A DNA stretch of 5,684 nucleotides from Acidobacteriota bacterium (GTDB lineage Bacteria; Acidobacteriota; Terriglobia; UBA7540). Within the stretch, counting starts at the first letter, position 1. Each line of letters opens with the position of its first letter. The stretch covers positions 1 through 5,684 of the forward strand of contig PMYF01000869.1 in assembly GCA_003171295.1 (NCBI GenBank), given 5' to 3'. The notes beneath the pieces are model-generated. The model was not told where the DNA came from. It did no database searches and was given only the letters and a program-made list of their open reading frames with translations. The position numbers were made by a program, and so were the translations under genes. Shown piece after piece: positions 4,481-5,684 of this stretch.

Positions 4481-5659
4481 CTACGGTCGCGCGAGTTTGC
4501 CCAGCACCACGGCTCGGCGGGCGCCTGTGACGGTAGGCAGGTTTCCGGGCAGGCCGTGCATCGTGCGGTCGGCAAGCACGGCGAAGGCGATGGCTTCCTT
4601 CGCGTCCACGGGCAATCCGCAAGTGTCCGAAAGCCGCACGCGCAGGCGGGGAAGCAGTTGGCTGAGCCGGCTGACCAGCAGGCGATTGTGCGCGCCACCC
4701 CCGGAAATAATCAGGCGGTGAATGGAGATGTCGCCGAGAACAAAGCGGTCGAGCGCGTCGGTAATCGTCCGCGCGGTTAGTTCGGTGGCCGTGCGGATCA
4801 AGTCTTCCGGCTGGGCGCCGCGCCGCTTGAGGAAGAATTGCTTGATAAAGGGGTCGCCGAACTGCTCGCGCCCCGCGCTTTTAGGGGGCTGCTGGCGGAA
4901 GAAAGGCAAACGCAGAAGCTCAGCCAACAAGGGTTCGATCACGTGCCCCCGCCCAGCCCAGCGGCCGCCTGCGTCGTAGGACTTCTTCCCTCGCGTGAAG
5001 TGCCGGACGAGCCCGTCGATGAGCATGTTTCCGGGGCCCGTGTCGAAGCCGAAAACTTGTTCCGGCTGAGCCTTCGCAGGAATCACTGTGAAGTTGGCGA
5101 TGCCGCCGATATTGAGCGCCACGGTCCCGCGCCGGGCGTCGCGCAGAAGCAGATAATCGACCAGCGGCACCAGCGGTGCGCCCTGGCCGCCGGCCGCCAT
5201 GTCGGCGGTGCGAAAATCCGCCACGACGGGTGCGCCGGTGCGTTCGGCGATGATGGCGGGTTCGGCAATCTGCAGCGTGCTCGCAACCAGCCGGCCGCCT
5301 TCGCGCCGGGGCGAGGCCTGATGGTAGATCGTCTGGCCGTGGGAGCCGATCGCCGCCAACCGGCCGGGTGAAACGCGGGCGGTGCGGCAGACGTGCAAGG
5401 CCGCCTCTGCGAAAAGCTCTCCCAGGAGGAAGTTGAGTTGGCTGATTTCACCCGCCGTGGCTGCGTCACCGGCAGCGATGTGCAGAATCATCCGCCGGAC
5501 GGGAGGCGAATAGGGATACGTTTCAAACGCCACCAGGCGCACCCGCGGTTGCGTCTCGGGGCCGGAAATCCGCACCAAGGCTGCGTCGATGCCGTCCATG
5601 GAGGTTCCGGAAATCAATCCCACTAACAGGCGTGCAGCGCGCGAACGATGTTTAGGCAC
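4481..5659 (-). CDS. anmK: Anhydro-N-acetylmuramic acid kinase
   Basis: AnmK hydrolytically opens and phosphorylates 1,6-anhydro-MurNAc to MurNAc-6-phosphate with ATP, a cytoplasmic step of peptidoglycan recycling. The 392-residue protein shows the family motifs in order: GLISGTSMDGID (14-25, phosphate binding), IGSHGQTIYH (104-113), VADFRTADMAAGGQGAPLVP (146-165), LNIGGIANFT (182-191), FGFDTGPGNMLIDG (203-216, with D206 aligning to the catalytic aspartate), PPKSAGREQF (258-267), ISGGGAHNRLL (318-328) and LPGNLPTVTGA (370-380). Length is slightly above the 369 residues I recall for E. coli. The start is GTG at 5659, seven bases after GAGGAG (5667-5672), a convincing pairing. It is followed by the cdd1-like gene on the same strand. 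The promoter lies beyond the right edge of the window. No sign of damage. Confidence 0.96.
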   Translation of the reverse strand: MPKHRSRAARLLVGLISGTSMDGIDAALVRISGPETQPRVRLVAFETYPYSPPVRRMILHIAAGDAATAGEISQLNFLLGELFAEAALHVCRTARVSPGRLAAIGSHGQTIYHQASPRREGGRLVASTLQIAEPAIIAERTGAPVVADFRTADMAAGGQGAPLVPLVDYLLLRDARRGTVALNIGGIANFTVIPAKAQPEQVFGFDTGPGNMLIDGLVRHFTRGKKSYDAGGRWAGRGHVIEPLLAELLRLPFFRQQPPKSAGREQFGDPFIKQFFLKRRGAQPEDLIRTATELTARTITDALDRFVLGDISIHRLIISGGGAHNRLLVSRLSQLLPRLRVRLSDTCGLPVDAKEAIAFAVLADRTMHGLPGNLPTVTGARRAVVLGKLARP

Positions 5660-5666
5660 TCCGTAA

Positions 5667-5672
5667 CTCCTC
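5667..5672 (-). promoter_or_regulatory. Ribosome-binding site deciding the GTG start of anmK
   Basis: Minus-strand GAGGAG seven bases before GTG 5659. It is embedded in a 10-bp-spaced direct repeat (AGTTACG on the minus strand at 5662-5668 and 5672-5678). Confidence 0.75.
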
Positions 5673-5684
5673 GTAACTGAGGTT

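Noticed and set aside
4112..4780. 222-residue rightward open frame across cdd1 and anmK
   Set aside because: It is antisense to two well-supported genes and starts within the terminal-repeat element.

Overview
This GC-rich window holds seven protein genes in compact bacterial arrangement, plus one small repeat element. The gene content, the S21 sequence type and the intergenic repeat built on CTGTCATCCTGAGCG units together suggest an Acidobacteriota chromosome (Terriglobales/Koribacter-like). That assignment is from memory of similar sequences and is an inference. No phage, plasmid, CRISPR or rRNA/tRNA gene was found.

Layout. A leftward block, read from right to left, runs rpsU (2283-2086, TTG start), a 99-residue eight-cysteine zinc-ribbon protein (1982-1683) and mtaB (1443-13), a radical-SAM tRNA methylthiotransferase. 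A 385-bp divergent region (2284-2668) carries candidate promoters in both directions and several inverted repeats. A rightward pair follows: a TsaC/Sua5-type threonylcarbamoyl-AMP synthase (2669-3298) and a YdcF/DUF218 envelope protein. The latter most likely begins at a CTG codon overlapping the tsaC stop (3295-3903). A second leftward block enters from the right edge: anmK (5659-4481) and a Cdd1-like helix-hairpin-helix protein (4420-4133). The convergent junction between ydcF and cdd1 is filled by a 215-bp element with 14-bp terminal inverted repeats (3917-4131).

How the genes fit together. TsaC makes the activated precursor for t6A at tRNA position 37, and MtaB adds the methylthio group to t6A, so both ends of the ms2t6A37 pathway lie within 3 kb, on opposite strands around the ribosomal protein gene rpsU. 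AnmK recycles cell-wall anhydro-MurNAc, and the YdcF-like protein is probably envelope-associated. The two are convergent, so any link is weak.

No complete new defence or mobile system is visible. The most unusual points are the CTG start with CTGA overlap, a hairpin covering the tsaC ribosome-binding site, the terminal-inverted-repeat element, and an in-frame linker insertion in MtaB that looks like intergenic repeat DNA.
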